Assembly (NCBI RefSeq): GCF_002073895.1
Contig: NZ_CP012839.1
Coordinates: forward strand, 335,852-399,851
DNA from: Candidatus Riesia pediculischaeffi
GTDB taxonomy: Bacteria; Pseudomonadota; Gammaproteobacteria; Enterobacterales; Enterobacteriaceae
Direction: 5' to 3'
Length of the DNA: 64,000 nt
This document shows, in pieces, positions 1-11,020 of this stretch (the stretch's first letter is position 1; the number at the start of each line of letters is the position of its first letter). The translations under genes were made by a program, and so were the position numbers. Below the pieces are notes generated by a model, which did no database searches, had not been told where the DNA came from, and was given only the letters and a program-made list of their open reading frames with translations.

Positions 1-268
1 TCCCCGAATCGATCGACTCCAATATTGCTTCCTTACAAGAATACGAAGGAACATAAACGACCGATGTGTTCGCTTTTGTATGAAATACAGCTTCTTTGAC
101 GGTTTCAAAGATTGGTACACCGAAGTGATACGTTCCTCCCTTCCCTGGGACTACACCAGAAACTATCTTTGTACCATAATTGATATCGATCTTAGAATGA
201 AAACTTCCACTTCTCCCCGTCAAACCTTGACAAACGACTCTCGTGTTTCTGTTAATTAAAATGGACAT
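1..268 (-). CDS. sucD: Succinyl-CoA synthetase alpha subunit, N-terminal part
   Basis: The alpha subunit of ADP/GDP-forming succinyl-CoA ligase pairs with SucC to turn succinyl-CoA into succinate with substrate-level phosphorylation in the TCA cycle. Only the first 89 codons are here; the gene runs off the left edge. The reading frame starts [18 protein letters not shown] and continues through a CoA-binding Rossmann segment with [14 protein letters not shown] and SVVYVP, closely matching E. coli SucD. The ATG at 268 lies inside the end of sucC, so the two genes overlap by 17 nt, suggesting translational coupling. It is the last gene of the sdh-suc run. The phosphohistidine region is outside the window. 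Confidence 0.95.
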   Translation of the reverse strand, partial: MSILINRNTRVVCQGLTGRSGSFHSKIDINYGTKIVSGVVPGKGGTYHFGVPIFETVKEAVFHTKANTSVVYVPSYSCKEAILESIDSG

Positions 269-1451
269 TTCTACCTTTTGTTAACAGAACTGACTTTTCA
301 ACCATCTCTTCAAGATTGTACATAATGGAAATATTACTTTTGAAGCAACTCTCTTTTAACATATTTATTCCATATTGATATCTATTCCCGGAGAATCGAA
401 CAAATATCTTTGGGATAGGTTTTCCACCAATTTTTTTCATAGATCTTAATAGAATTTGGGCGACAACATCGCATCTTATTATCCCTCCAAATACGTTCAC
501 AAGAACGACAATGACGCGATCTTGATTTAGTATTTTACAAAAATATTTTTCTACCTTAGATAAACTCGTGTTTCCACCTATATCCAAAAAATTTGCAGGG
601 TGACCTCCATAAATCTTGATTAAATCCATCAATCCCATAGCCAATCCAGCTCCATTAGAGATACATCCGATGTTTCCATTCAAAGATACATAATTTGATG
701 AGATACTGAGTTTATCAATAATATCTTCTAATGAATCGTTTTCGACGCTCAATATTTCCTTTTTAATCTCCTTTTCTCTGAAAAGGGCATTTTCATCAAT
801 TTTCGATTTTCCATCCAAACAAATTAGTTTTCCGTATCGATCGATCGCTATTGGATTGATTTCTATAAATAACAGATCTAGGGAAAAAAAAATTTCCAAC
901 AGATCGAAGAGAAATTTTGAAAAAGAAAGACTTATTTTCTGAATATTACATAATTTATCAACGTATCTTCTGATCGTATCTAATTTTAACCTTTTTATTA
1001 GATCGATCTCAAGTTTTTGAAAGTAATTTCTGTTCTTTTCATGATTTTTTTCAACTTCTATTCCGCCATAAAAAGAGAAAATCAGGATAATTCGATTTTT
1101 ATTTTTATCTATTGACACGCTTACATACATCTCTTGTTGAACGTCGATGTATTCTTCAACCAATATACCAACTACTTTTTGTCCATCTATACCAGTCTTA
1201 TCTGTAGCCAACTTCCTATTCATCCACCTTCTAAAAAAAAGTTCGGATTCCTGTATATTAGAAACAACCTTTACAGCACCTGATTTTCCTCTTCCACCAA
1301 ACTGTATTTGACATTTTAAAACAAACTTCTGACCTTCGAAAAAACAAAATGCATCCCTGATTTCCTCGATAGTTCGACAAAAAAAATTTTTTGGAACTAA
1401 AAAACCATAATTAGAAAGCATCCTTTTGACTTGATACTCTTGCAGATACAT
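252..1451 (-). CDS. sucC: Succinyl-CoA synthetase beta subunit
   Basis: The nucleotide-binding subunit of succinyl-CoA ligase works with SucD in the TCA cycle. The product is 399 residues (E. coli 388) and full length. It starts with [12 protein letters not shown], an ATP-grasp N-terminus, and has GGRGKSGAV near residue 53. The C-terminal CoA-ligase domain shows FLDIGG and the conserved [15 protein letters not shown] stretch. It follows sucB by 67 nt and overlaps sucD, keeping the sucABCD order of E. coli. The central part is more divergent and lysine-rich than in E. coli, as expected for a fast-evolving AT-rich symbiont. The assignment is secure. Confidence 0.96.
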   Translation of the reverse strand: MYLQEYQVKRMLSNYGFLVPKNFFCRTIEEIRDAFCFFEGQKFVLKCQIQFGGRGKSGAVKVVSNIQESELFFRRWMNRKLATDKTGIDGQKVVGILVEEYIDVQQEMYVSVSIDKNKNRIILIFSFYGGIEVEKNHEKNRNYFQKLEIDLIKRLKLDTIRRYVDKLCNIQKISLSFSKFLFDLLEIFFSLDLLFIEINPIAIDRYGKLICLDGKSKIDENALFREKEIKKEILSVENDSLEDIIDKLSISSNYVSLNGNIGCISNGAGLAMGLMDLIKIYGGHPANFLDIGGNTSLSKVEKYFCKILNQDRVIVVLVNVFGGIIRCDVVAQILLRSMKKIGGKPIPKIFVRFSGNRYQYGINMLKESCFKSNISIMYNLEEMVEKSVLLTKGRNVHFN

Positions 1452-1518
1452 ATCTTACTCTTTATTCTCTTCTTCTTCATCAAAGATTTCAAGTTTTCTT
1501 TTTTTATAACTTTCATGA

Positions 1519-2724
1519 TCATTGATTTATCAACAACAATATTGGATCTTCTAGAATACTTTTTATATTTAACAAAAATTCTATCGCTTCTTTTCCATCA
1601 ATTATCCTGTGATCATATGAGAGAGCTAAATACATCATCGGAAAAATCTTTATCTTGTCGTTCTTAATTACAGCTCTTTTTTGAATAGAATGCATCCCAA
1701 GTATTGCGCTTTGAGGGGGATTAATCACGGGGGTCGACATCAAAGATCCGAAGATGCCACCGTTGGTGATTGTAAAACTACCACTCTCTAAGTCTTTTAT
1801 TGTTAAACCATTTCTTGTGCTTTTTTTAACGATACCTTTTATCTTATGGTTTATCTCTACTAGATTAAGATCTTCAACTCTTCTTATGATCGGAGTGACC
1901 AACCCTCTATCGGTTGATATTGCTACATTAATATCGATATGATTATGATATAAAATGTTGTTTTTATCAATCGATGCGTTTATCTTTGAATACTTTTTCA
2001 AAGAGATCACACAAGCTTTTATAAAAAAAGTTATCATTCCTAATTTCAATCCGTGTATCCTTTCGAACTCTTTTCCATACATCTTCCTCATATTCATGAC
2101 CGGTCCCATATTTACCTCATTGAACGTCGTCAATGTGACAGAATTATTTTTGGAGTATAATAAACGATCAGAAATAGATCTTCTGATTCCCGTCATTGGA
2201 ACGATTTTATATTTTGAGGATTTCTCTTGCACTGATTTCTCATGAGGGAAATAACCTTTTTTTTCTGACAAGTGATCTTTTTCATTCATTTCTGTCGATT
2301 TTATAAAGAGTTTTCCATCGTCTTCTTCATATTTTTCCCTATCCTTTAAGATTCTTCTACGATCAGAAGGAGATAGAAAAACTTCGTTTTTTTGATTTTT
2401 TACTTTTTTATGAAGATTTCGAAGATACCTTCTTTTAAGTGAGATATCTCTTACTTCGATGTCACTTTCGAGATCTTCATCAGAAAGTATATAACCTATG
2501 ATTTCACCCGATCTCACTAAAGATCCAGAATCTTTTAAGATTGATTTTAAAATACCAGATTTCGGAGAAACTATTTCTAAAACTACTTTATCCGTTTCAA
2601 CTTCAACTAACGTCTCATCTTGTTCTATCAGATCTCCTAGTTCTTTCTTCCAACTCAATATTTTAGATTGAACCACAGATTCTGAAAAATCTGGGACTAA
2701 TATTTCATATTCATGAGTTTTCAT
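1519..2724 (-). CDS. sucB: 2-oxoglutarate dehydrogenase E2, dihydrolipoyl succinyltransferase
   Basis: This core enzyme of the 2-oxoglutarate dehydrogenase complex transfers the succinyl group from E1 to CoA through a swinging lipoyl arm. The product is 401 residues (E. coli 405). An N-terminal lipoyl domain has the ETDKVVLE motif with the lipoylated lysine at about residue 46. A peripheral E3/E1-binding segment lies around residues 110-145. The C-terminal catalytic domain ends with SYDHRIIDG, giving catalytic His372 and Asp376. It starts 15 nt after the sucA stop. It requires lipoate attachment and an E3 subunit (lpd), neither of which is in this window. Confidence 0.96.
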   Translation of the reverse strand: MKTHEYEILVPDFSESVVQSKILSWKKELGDLIEQDETLVEVETDKVVLEIVSPKSGILKSILKDSGSLVRSGEIIGYILSDEDLESDIEVRDISLKRRYLRNLHKKVKNQKNEVFLSPSDRRRILKDREKYEEDDGKLFIKSTEMNEKDHLSEKKGYFPHEKSVQEKSSKYKIVPMTGIRRSISDRLLYSKNNSVTLTTFNEVNMGPVMNMRKMYGKEFERIHGLKLGMITFFIKACVISLKKYSKINASIDKNNILYHNHIDINVAISTDRGLVTPIIRRVEDLNLVEINHKIKGIVKKSTRNGLTIKDLESGSFTITNGGIFGSLMSTPVINPPQSAILGMHSIQKRAVIKNDKIKIFPMMYLALSYDHRIIDGKEAIEFLLNIKSILEDPILLLINQ

Positions 2725-2739
2725 GTTCGTTTAATGATG

Positions 2740-5507
2740 CTAACCTGTTAAGGCTGATTGTACGATATGTTTTTGTTTTAATCGATATCTTACACGATCT
2801 CCTTCGACTGAGGTCGATAACTCTGATCTTCCAAAATATGAAAGATTTGCGTAGGATGGAATAACTTTCTTGATATATTCTTTTATATAATTCCAAGCCC
2901 CTTGATTTTTTGGTTCTTCTTGACACCAAATGAAATCAACCACACATGGATATTTTTGAATCTCTTGTTTTAACTCTTCGTTTGGAAAAGGGTATAACTG
3001 TTCGATTCTGATGATGGCAATTGTTTTGTTGATTTTTTTTATTGATACATTCCTTTCTTCTAAGAGTTCATAATATATTTTTCCGCAACAAAGAATCACT
3101 CTTTGTATTTTTTTAGAAATACTATATTTTTCATCTTCTCCAATAACTTTACGAAATCTTCCACAGGCTAATTCTTTTAGTCCAACCAGACAATCTGGAT
3201 GACGAAGTAAAGATTTTGGAGAAAATACAATTAAAGGACATCTTTGATCTCTATCAATACAACAGTGTTCCAACAATGCATGATATATCTGAGATGGGTC
3301 AGAAGGAACAAAAATTTTCATGTTTTTTTCTGCACATAATTGAAGATATCTTTCTACCCTTGCAGAAGAATGATCAGGTCCTTGTCCTTCGTATCCATGT
3401 GGTAAAAAAATGACTAAGTTGCTCTCGATTCCCCATTTCTTATTTCCGGAACTTATGAATTGATCGATCACAACCTGAGCAACATTGGAAAAATCACCAA
3501 ACTGTGCTTCCCATACCGTTAATGAACCATTGTGTACCAAAGAATATCCGTACTCAAAAGCTAGAGTAGATTCTTCAGATAAAACAGAATCCCAAACATT
3601 TATAGTTCCAATACAGTTACTAATCTTCTCTATTGAAAAGTACTCTTTTCCATCTATCTGATCATATATTCTAAAATTCCTTTGAAAAAAAGTTCCTCTA
3701 CTTACATCTTCTCCAGAGATACGAACGTCAAATCCAAGTTGTAACAAAGTAGAATATGCTAAAATTTCAGAAGTTGCCCAGTCACATAAGGACTCTTTTG
3801 TCGCAATTCTTGATCTATTTTGGAGTATCTTATCTACCATCGGATGCAACATGAAATTTTTTGGTACAGAACTAATCTCTTGCAACGTTTTTTGTAAGTT
3901 TTTCACTCCTATTATAGAATTAGAACGTATCTTCAGATTCTTAAAATCAGTTGGATGTTCAACATCATTTATAAAATTGATTCCATAAGATGAAAAGGAA
4001 TTTTCTTTCAACTTTCTTCTATAAGAACCGATCATATCTTCAACATCTTCGTGAGTGATTATATCGTTTTTAATCAAACTTTTCGAATAAATTGATCTGG
4101 ATGTTTCATGCTGTTCGATGATATGATACATCACCGGTTGAGTAACTTTCGGGTCATCGATCTCGCTATGACCTCTTCTACGATATCCTATCAACTCTAC
4201 TACGACATCTTTTCGAAACTTTTCTCGAAAATCTAACGCTATTCTAGAAGAGAACATGACAGCCTCTATATCATCTGCATTGACATGAAAAATAGGAAAC
4301 TGAGTAAATTTAAAAATATCTGTGCAATATCTAGAAGATCGCAAAAATCTCTCTTTAGATATAGTGAATCCTATCTGGTTGTTTAATACAATTCGTATAG
4401 TACCACCGACGCTGTATCCATCAATCTTGTAGAGATTGATGGTTTCTTGAACGATCCCTTGTCCAACTACAGAAGCATCGCCGTGTATAGTAATCGGCAA
4501 AATTTCTTCCTCTTTTTAAATCTATCCATATAACCTCGAGCGATCCCCATGACAACAGGATTAACGATCTCTAAATGAGAAGGGTTAAAAGATAGGTTCA
4601 ACTTGATCGTCTTTCCATTTATATTAAACTTTGAGAAGCATCCGTAATGATACTTTACATCTCCAGATACCTTGTAATCTTTTACTTCATCTTTAAATAT
4701 CTTGTTTAAAGGTTTTCCAAATATATTCGCTAAAACATTGATTCGTCCACGATGTGTCATACCTAATATAATTCTATCAACCTTCTTATTTCCAGAAAAA
4801 ATTATCATATCTTTCAACATCGGTATCAACACATCGATTCCCTCTAACGAGAACCTTTTTTCTCCAGGATATCTTATTTCCAAATATCTCTCAAGTTCTT
4901 CTGCAGCAATCAAATCTGAAAGAAATCTAACTTTTTCAGAAAAGTCAAACGTATTTTTCAAACATACCCGTTCTTCTAACCTTTTTTGAATCCAATCTCT
5001 TTGTATTTTATCTTCTATATGCATGTACTCAACGCCGATTGAAGAACAGTAAACTTGATTCATATGCAGAATAGATTTTTTCAATTTATCCAAACGATTA
5101 TTAAATACCTTTCTTCTATATATTCTCGTCATCGAAAGATTTTTCAGCTTTTTTAAAAAAAGATCCTTGATTCTATTTTCTACATTTTTTTTTAACTCGA
5201 TAGGATTTACACAAGATTCCAGATGTCCATTCGTTCGAAAACATCTTTTCATACGTTCTAATATATTTTTTTCCTTTTCTAAGAAGAGTTGATAGTATAG
5301 ATTTTCTTCCATTTTATGTGCATATCTTGCACCTTTTCGAGATGTATTTCTTTCTGAAAGGTGTACAGCCTTTCCTTTATGAAGGAAATTTTTATAAATA
5401 TAAGGTGATGCTTCTTTCGTTCCATCACTACATCTTTCAATATATGAAACGTTTTCTATCGGTAAAATAACATTTTTAAAAATTTTTTTTTGATTTTTTT
5501 CATTCAT
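2740..5507 (-). CDS. sucA: 2-oxoglutarate dehydrogenase E1, interrupted by a -1 frameshift
   Basis: This thiamine-diphosphate enzyme decarboxylates 2-oxoglutarate and loads the SucB lipoyl arm. The gene is read in two frames. The first (5507 to 4467) carries the N-terminal half up to FNPSHLEIVNPVV and GYMDRFKK. The second (about 4500 to 2740) resumes at LPITIHGDASVVGQG and contains the ThDP motif (GDA to NNQIGF), CYRRHGHNE-like GYRRRGHSEID and FISSGNKKWG. In E. coli the two pieces are contiguous. Adding one base in the A5 run at 4513-4517 or the T4 run at 4499-4502 (minus strand) restores one frame of about 922 codons (E. coli 933). Both halves are well conserved. The frame break could be a sequence error, slippage-corrected, or a very young inactivation. 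Confidence 0.9.
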
Positions 5508-5569
5508 TATTCAGTACTTATACGAACCTTAATATAAGAATTTAAATAAGCTAAATTTCAAACTTTCTA

Positions 5570-6313
5570 TTATGTTAGATTTAACATATTCTTTAAAAGC
5601 ATGATTTTTATTTTTCTGATAGCTCTGTTAGGATTTAAATTCTTAGGGCAGGAGGAGATACAATTCATAATGTTGTGACACTTAAACACTTTGAAGGAAT
5701 CTTGTAGATGATTCAATCTGAAGTTTTTTCCATGATCGCGATCATCCGATAAAAATCTATATGACGTTAAAAGTCCAGCAGGACCGATAAATTTATCCGT
5801 ATTCCACCATACAGAAGGACAAGAAGAAGAACAACAAGCACAAAGAATACAACCATATAAACCATTTAGCTTATTTCTCTGTGAAATGCTTTGTATATGG
5901 TTCCTTTTTTTTATACAACCATTTTCGTTGTTTTCAATGATGTATGGAAAAATTTCTTTATATCGATCGAAAAAATCGGACATATTTACTACTAGATCTT
6001 TCAGGATAGTAAATCCAGTCAAAGGTTTTACAACAACTTTTTTACATTTTTTTAAAAGATCTTTTATGGAAGTAATACATGCAAGTCCATTACGTCCATT
6101 AATGTTCATCCCATCTGATCCACACACTCCTTGTCTACAAGATATTCTAAAACTAAAGGTGGGATCTTTTTTTTTAATTTTAAATAGTACATCCGATAAC
6201 ATCATATTTCTGATCTCTTCCATATTAAAGAAGTAACTTTCCATGTAGGGAGAATCGTGAATATCCTGATTGTATCGATATATGGAAAATTCAAGATGGT
6301 TATTTTTTCTCAT
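5570..6313 (-). CDS. sdhB: Succinate dehydrogenase iron-sulfur subunit
   Basis: The electron-transfer subunit of complex II carries three Fe-S clusters between the SdhA flavin and the SdhCD quinone site. Visible motifs are SCRQGVCGSDG with a later GLAC (2Fe-2S), CILCACCSSSCPS (4Fe-4S) and CHNIMNCISSCPK (3Fe-4S plus a 4Fe-4S ligand). I chose the ATG at 6313, giving 247 residues beginning MRKNNHLEFSIYRYNQ. This aligns with the E. coli start MRLEFSIYRYN (238 residues) and leaves a 22-nt gap after sdhA. An upstream in-frame ATG at 6388 would add 25 basic residues and overlap sdhA by 53 nt, which is less likely. Confidence 0.95.
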   Translation of the reverse strand: MRKNNHLEFSIYRYNQDIHDSPYMESYFFNMEEIRNMMLSDVLFKIKKKDPTFSFRISCRQGVCGSDGMNINGRNGLACITSIKDLLKKCKKVVVKPLTGFTILKDLVVNMSDFFDRYKEIFPYIIENNENGCIKKRNHIQSISQRNKLNGLYGCILCACCSSSCPSVWWNTDKFIGPAGLLTSYRFLSDDRDHGKNFRLNHLQDSFKVFKCHNIMNCISSCPKNLNPNRAIRKIKIMLLKNMLNLT

Positions 6314-6335
6314 AGCTCTCGTATTACGTATACAA

Positions 6336-8111
6336 CTAATAATTTCTTTCTTTCGGAAGAAACGGTTTGCAAAATTTCGTTTGAACATTGATTCTTCTCT
6401 TCTTTATTTTGTTTTCTGAAAAATATAAGGTATGAAATAGCCAATCTTGATCGTTTCTTTTCGGATAATCGGTTCGATAATGTGCCCCCCTACTCTCTTT
6501 ACGAAATATTGCAGAATGAGCAGTAGCAATTGCCGTTTCCATTAAGTTATCTATTTCCAAACATTCCACTCTATGTGTATTGAAACAATTCGTATGATCT
6601 TTCAATCGAGCTCGATTCAATTTTTCTCTAATTTCCTCTAATTTTTTCAATCCTACTGTCATACTTTTCTCTTCTCTAAATACGTAAAAATGATCTGTCA
6701 TACATCTTTGTATATCATCTCGTAAATCAGTTGGATCTTCATAAAAATTAATTTTTTTTCGATTCCACTTGTTCAATCGATCAAAAACAATCTCCATATC
6801 GGATTTACGGGCACTACGAAAATTTATTCTTTCTTTGATAAATTTTTTTACAGAGATTCCAACAGTTTTTCCAAAAACTATCAAATCTAAAAGGGAGTTT
6901 CCTCCTAATCTATTTGCTCCGTGTACTGATGTACAAGAGACCTCTCCAACTACAAACAATCCAGGAATAATCTTATCTTTTCCAGAATTATCCATCGTTA
7001 TAGCTTGTCCAAAAACATTACATGGTATTCCTCCCATCATATAATGACAGGTTGGAACTACTGGAATATCTGATTCTTTTGGATTAACATGTGCAAATAT
7101 TTTAGACAGTTCGAGTATTCCGGGTAATTTATTCTCCAATTTCGTCAAGTTTAGATGCTTAATTCTTAATTTTACATGAAATCCTTTTCCAGAAGAGTTT
7201 AGAAAACCTCTATTTTCTTGAATTTCTTTTAAAATAGATCTTGAAACAATATCCCTACTTGCAAGATCTTTCATGATCGGAGCATATCGATACATGAATT
7301 TCTCTTTCATATTGTTTATTAAATAACCTCCTTCCCCTCTGCAACCTTCTGTAATTAATATCCCAACATCTGCTATTCCAGTAGGATGAAACTGCCACAT
7401 TTCCATATCTTGTACAGGTAAACCTGCCCTGATAACCATCCCTATTCCATCACCTGTATTAATATGTGAATTGGTTGTTGGATAATAAACTCTACCAGCT
7501 CCTCCTGTAGCTAAAATAGTTGATCTAGCGCAAAAATAGACAATTTCACCATCATGTATATTCATTGATATACATCCTACAACATCGTCATCCTGATTTT
7601 TTATAAGATCTATAGCATACCATTCCGAATAAAAAACAGTTTTATTTTTTATGTTTTGTTGAAATAATGTATGTAATATAGCATGTCCGGTCCTATCTTC
7701 GGCAGAAGCAATACGGAAAGCTTTTTCTTGACCAAAATTTTTAGTTTGTCCTCCAAAAGATCTCTGATATATTTTTCCATTTTTTAATCTAGAGAACGGT
7801 ACTCCCATATCTTCCAGTTCAAGAACAGCATCTGGACCGTTCTTGCACATATGTTCGACAGCATTCTGATCGCTAAGGTAATCTGATCCTTTAACAGTAT
7901 CGTACATATGCCAAATCCATTTATCTTCATGCACATTTCCTAAAGAAGCTGCTATTCCACCTTGTGCAGATATCGTGTGAGATCTGATTGGAAATACTTT
8001 TGTAATAACCGCACAGGATAGTCCAGACTTAGAAATTTCTAGAGCTGCTCGCATCCCCGACCCTCCAGCACCAATTATGATAACATCAAACATTTTTTTA
8101 GAAAATTTCAT
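6336..8111 (-). CDS. sdhA: Succinate dehydrogenase flavoprotein subunit
   Basis: The catalytic subunit of complex II oxidises succinate to fumarate with covalently bound FAD. The 591-residue product (E. coli 588) has the dinucleotide-binding [10 protein letters not shown] at residues 14-23 and [10 protein letters not shown], in which His45 is the FAD-linked histidine. It also has QFHPTGI, a catalytic-arginine region [19 protein letters not shown] and [13 protein letters not shown]. The C-terminal end resembles E. coli closely. It lies between sdhD (7 nt upstream) and sdhB. It is full length, with no missing key residue. Confidence 0.97.
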   Translation of the reverse strand: MKFSKKMFDVIIIGAGGSGMRAALEISKSGLSCAVITKVFPIRSHTISAQGGIAASLGNVHEDKWIWHMYDTVKGSDYLSDQNAVEHMCKNGPDAVLELEDMGVPFSRLKNGKIYQRSFGGQTKNFGQEKAFRIASAEDRTGHAILHTLFQQNIKNKTVFYSEWYAIDLIKNQDDDVVGCISMNIHDGEIVYFCARSTILATGGAGRVYYPTTNSHINTGDGIGMVIRAGLPVQDMEMWQFHPTGIADVGILITEGCRGEGGYLINNMKEKFMYRYAPIMKDLASRDIVSRSILKEIQENRGFLNSSGKGFHVKLRIKHLNLTKLENKLPGILELSKIFAHVNPKESDIPVVPTCHYMMGGIPCNVFGQAITMDNSGKDKIIPGLFVVGEVSCTSVHGANRLGGNSLLDLIVFGKTVGISVKKFIKERINFRSARKSDMEIVFDRLNKWNRKKINFYEDPTDLRDDIQRCMTDHFYVFREEKSMTVGLKKLEEIREKLNRARLKDHTNCFNTHRVECLEIDNLMETAIATAHSAIFRKESRGAHYRTDYPKRNDQDWLFHTLYFSENKIKKRRINVQTKFCKPFLPKERNY

Positions 8112-8118
8112 TTGATAC

Positions 8119-8463
8119 CTAAGATAAGCAGAGAATACTAATTATGTAAAATAGATAAAAAAACAAGATAATACACATAATAAAATAAATTAATACCCTA
8201 ATTTTCTTGCTCTTAAAGTAATCCGTTAAGATATTTTTTATACCGATATAAGAGTGAAAAACTATTGATATGATTGAGAATATCGTTAAAACTTTTGTTA
8301 GTTTTTTTGAAAAAAATTCTTTTAAAAGGATGTGATCGATTTCTTTCTTTAAGAAGAAAATCAAAACGTAAGAAAAGTAAACAAGCAACACGAAGGAAGT
8401 AATTCTTAAGAATATCCAACCTTTTATTCCAGAAATATTTTTTTTTCTGTTCACAGGAAACAC
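8119..8463 (-). CDS. sdhD: Succinate dehydrogenase membrane anchor subunit
   Basis: This small integral membrane subunit forms the heme b and ubiquinone site of complex II with SdhC. The product is 114 residues (E. coli 115) with three hydrophobic helices at roughly residues 20-40, 55-78 and 88-112. The segment [14 protein letters not shown] matches the E. coli IHAWIGMWQVLTDY region, which holds the heme-ligand His71 and the quinone-site Asp-Tyr. The start overlaps the end of sdhC by 13 nt. An overlapping frame (8213-8482) is a shadow. Identification rests on this motif plus position in the operon. Confidence 0.93.
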   Translation of the reverse strand: MFPVNRKKNISGIKGWIFLRITSFVLLVYFSYVLIFFLKKEIDHILLKEFFSKKLTKVLTIFSIISIVFHSYIGIKNILTDYFKSKKIRVLIYFIMCIILFFYLFYIISILCLS

Positions 8464-8819
8464 AACAAGAAGAATATAACAAAAGTAGAAATGATTGTCA
8501 GAACTGAAGATACTTTGGATATCGTTATACTATATCCTATGATATTAAAATCGATCAACATATGCCTTACTCCTGACAAAACATGATATATAAAAGAAAT
8601 ACAGAAGATATAAAAAATAATCTTAGAAGAGCATGATCGAAAAGAAAGAACAGTAAAAAATTTCTCTCGGTATTCTACCGTACAGCAAATTTTTTTTACG
8701 ATCCACATTAAGAAGAAAATATTCATGATTCCAGATATGCGATGTAAAATAGAGACCATAGCATTGATAGGAAGTTTTCTTATATCCAGATCTAAATTGA
8801 TCAAATTTTTCTTATTCAT
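8451..8819 (-). CDS. sdhC: Succinate dehydrogenase cytochrome b556 subunit
   Basis: This is the larger membrane anchor of complex II. The 122-residue product (E. coli 129) begins with NLDLDIRKLPINAMVSILHR, matching the conserved NLDL..IRFPITAIASILHRxSG signature, followed by three transmembrane helices. YHVLSGVRHMLIDF carries the heme-ligand histidine and the RHMxxDF motif. It is the first gene of the sdhCDAB-sucABCD run. Upstream is a 1.6 kb non-coding spacer; no clear Shine-Dalgarno sequence is visible before the ATG. Confidence 0.95.
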   Translation of the reverse strand: MNKKNLINLDLDIRKLPINAMVSILHRISGIMNIFFLMWIVKKICCTVEYREKFFTVLSFRSCSSKIIFYIFCISFIYHVLSGVRHMLIDFNIIGYSITISKVSSVLTIISTFVIFFLLCFL

Positions 8820-10420
8820 TTTTAAAACATGTTTCGTAAGTTTTAACTATCATCTTTAAAACCTAACTGATCATATAAAAATTAAGATAGATTAGTTGTT
8901 TTAGAGGATCTTTTCTTTTGAATCGATCAAAAGTCAACTGATTGATTCATAAAATCATAAAAAAATAAAATATAGCTCGTATGTTTTACAAAAACTTCTG
9001 AAAATACATCTTTATGTTGTTTGATCTATTTAATTTTCCTATTTATACAAGAAAACTACCATATATCTTTTAAAATATTTTATATGTTAAATAAAGTTAT
9101 CTTTAGAAAATCTTTTATTATCTATAGAAATAGTCTCCTTAAAGATTATAACAGAAGTACATATCTGCTCGATATTTTAATAAATATGATTTAGAATAAC
9201 AAGGTATTAGTTCTAAAAGCATTCTTATTTTTTAAGAGAAAAGAATAAAATATTATGTACTGAATGATAAAAATTTTCACGTCATTGAATATGGTTATCA
9301 TCAATTTAATTATCGAATTTTCTATAAAGAAAAAAAATAAAGATAATCGACAATAAAATATTATTTAATCCAATAGATTATCGATGATAATTTCTAAATC
9401 TTATGAATTATTTTTGAAATATTGCACCATTTTCAGAATACTTTCATGAAAGTCAGATATTCAACAAGATGTGCAAATCATTAGAATATTTTTCTAAACA
9501 AGTATGAAAGATCAATATATTTTTAATTGAAATAATGAATTTATTAATATTTATTCCCTATATATGTCTTACTTTCAGAATAGTTCATAGAATAATTCAT
9601 CGAAAGATAAATTTTTAAAAGATGTTGAAGTTCTTTGAATATATGAAAGAAAAATTATTTTAAATCTATTAAAAATTTTAAAAATATACGCTTATTAATG
9701 TATAAGTTTAAAATTTTTAATTAACTCAATAGATTCCCCATTAAACCTTTAAGTTTCAACGATGTTTCTATTTTTTTGATAAAAATTTAAGGAAGAATTA
9801 CAGAATGATATGAGTGATTATATTGACTCATTAACGATTTTAAAAGTACGATTTTAATTAACACAAATATTATTCAAATGACTTTAATGTAACTGGATGT
9901 ATAATAAATAATTTTAAAAAAAAATCACAGAATTCTATCATATTAAGAATATTTTATATTTTATAAGTTCCGATAAACTTTTATGGCTTAGGGATTATCT
10001 TCAGAAAGATATTTGTTCATTGTTAAAGTGGTTAGATTATATTTTACACAATATTTTTAACTATCAAATGATATATCACATTCACTCATCAAAAGTAAGA
10101 TTAATTTTAAACGTGTATGAACAACTATTGTATGTTAGAATCTATAAATTGAGGAATATAAAATAACGTTATTACATATTTTGAATAACGATTTCAAGAT
10201 ACTTTAAATTGGCTTTTAACTTATTATTCGTGAAAAATCTTTAATAAAAAGTTGTCAATTTAATTTTGTTTTTAGAATTACCTTATATGAACAAAAATTG
10301 CAATGTATATGACATAAGTTTCTTAAGAATTTTAATAAATTTCTGAAGATATAATCGACGTTCGTTTAAAAACAGATGTAGAACTTTTGTAATAAAAAAA
10401 TTAAATTTTTGGAGATAAAT
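8820..10420. other. 1.6 kb AT-rich spacer with no recognisable gene
   Basis: This is the longest gene-free interval of the window. It lies between the divergent sdhC and fldA starts. It is extremely AT-rich, full of stop codons in all frames, and has no tRNA-like T-loop or convincing hairpin. E. coli has gltA on the other strand upstream of sdhC; I could not recognise any citrate synthase fragment here. It is probably eroded sequence plus the two promoters. Confidence 0.6.
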
Positions 10421-10939
10421 ATGAGAAAAATAGGAATTTTTTTTGGAAGCGATACTGGAAACACGGAAAAAGTCACAAAAATCTTAGCGAAGAACATAAA
10501 AAAATTTAATTATATTCCAAAAATATATAATATAGCGCACTCTAAAAAAGAACACATAGAGAATTTCGACATTCTTCTCTTCGGCATTCCAACATGGTAT
10601 TACGGAGAAGCACAATGTGATTGGTATGACTTTTTTAGAACATTAAAAAAAATTGATTTTACAGATAAATACGTAGCTATTTTCGGTTGCGGAGATCAAG
10701 AAGATTATCCAGAATATTTCTGTGATGCAATGGGAATACTAAAAGAGATAGTTGCGAAAAAAGGTGCTAAGCTGATAGGAAAATGGCCGATAGAAGGGTA
10801 TATTTTCCAAAATTCCAAAGCTTTAGAAGATAAAGAAAATTTTGTTGGATTGGCTATCGATGAAGATAGACAACCTGAACTAACTGATCAAAGAATAAAA
10901 AATTGGATAAAATTAGTTTTAGATCAGATAAATTTATAA
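10421..10939 (+). CDS. fldA: Flavodoxin 1
   Basis: This FMN electron carrier serves enzymes such as radical-SAM proteins and Fe-S biosynthesis. The 172-residue product has the FMN phosphate loop GSDTGNTE near the N-terminus. It also has PTWYYGEAQCDW (first flavin-stacking loop), GCGDQEDYPEYFCDA (second loop) and FVGLAIDEDRQPELT near the C-terminus, all matching E. coli FldA. The start was set at the ATG at 10421 because GGAG at 10411-10414 sits 6 nt upstream; a TTG at 10409 would swallow that site. It is a lone gene with long AT-rich flanks. In E. coli it lies in the same 15-16 minute region as glnS and sdh. Confidence 0.96.
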   Translation: MRKIGIFFGSDTGNTEKVTKILAKNIKKFNYIPKIYNIAHSKKEHIENFDILLFGIPTWYYGEAQCDWYDFFRTLKKIDFTDKYVAIFGCGDQEDYPEYFCDAMGILKEIVAKKGAKLIGKWPIEGYIFQNSKALEDKENFVGLAIDEDRQPELTDQRIKNWIKLVLDQINL

Positions 10940-11020
10940 ATTGTTTCATATTGTTAAAATCCTTCATTAATCCCTAAAAATAAAGAACATCAATATATTT
11001 TAAAATTTATCTTCATTTAT

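Noticed and set aside
6313..6388. Longer sdhB start at 6388
   Set aside because: The extra 25 residues have no counterpart in SdhB and would overlap sdhA by 53 nt.
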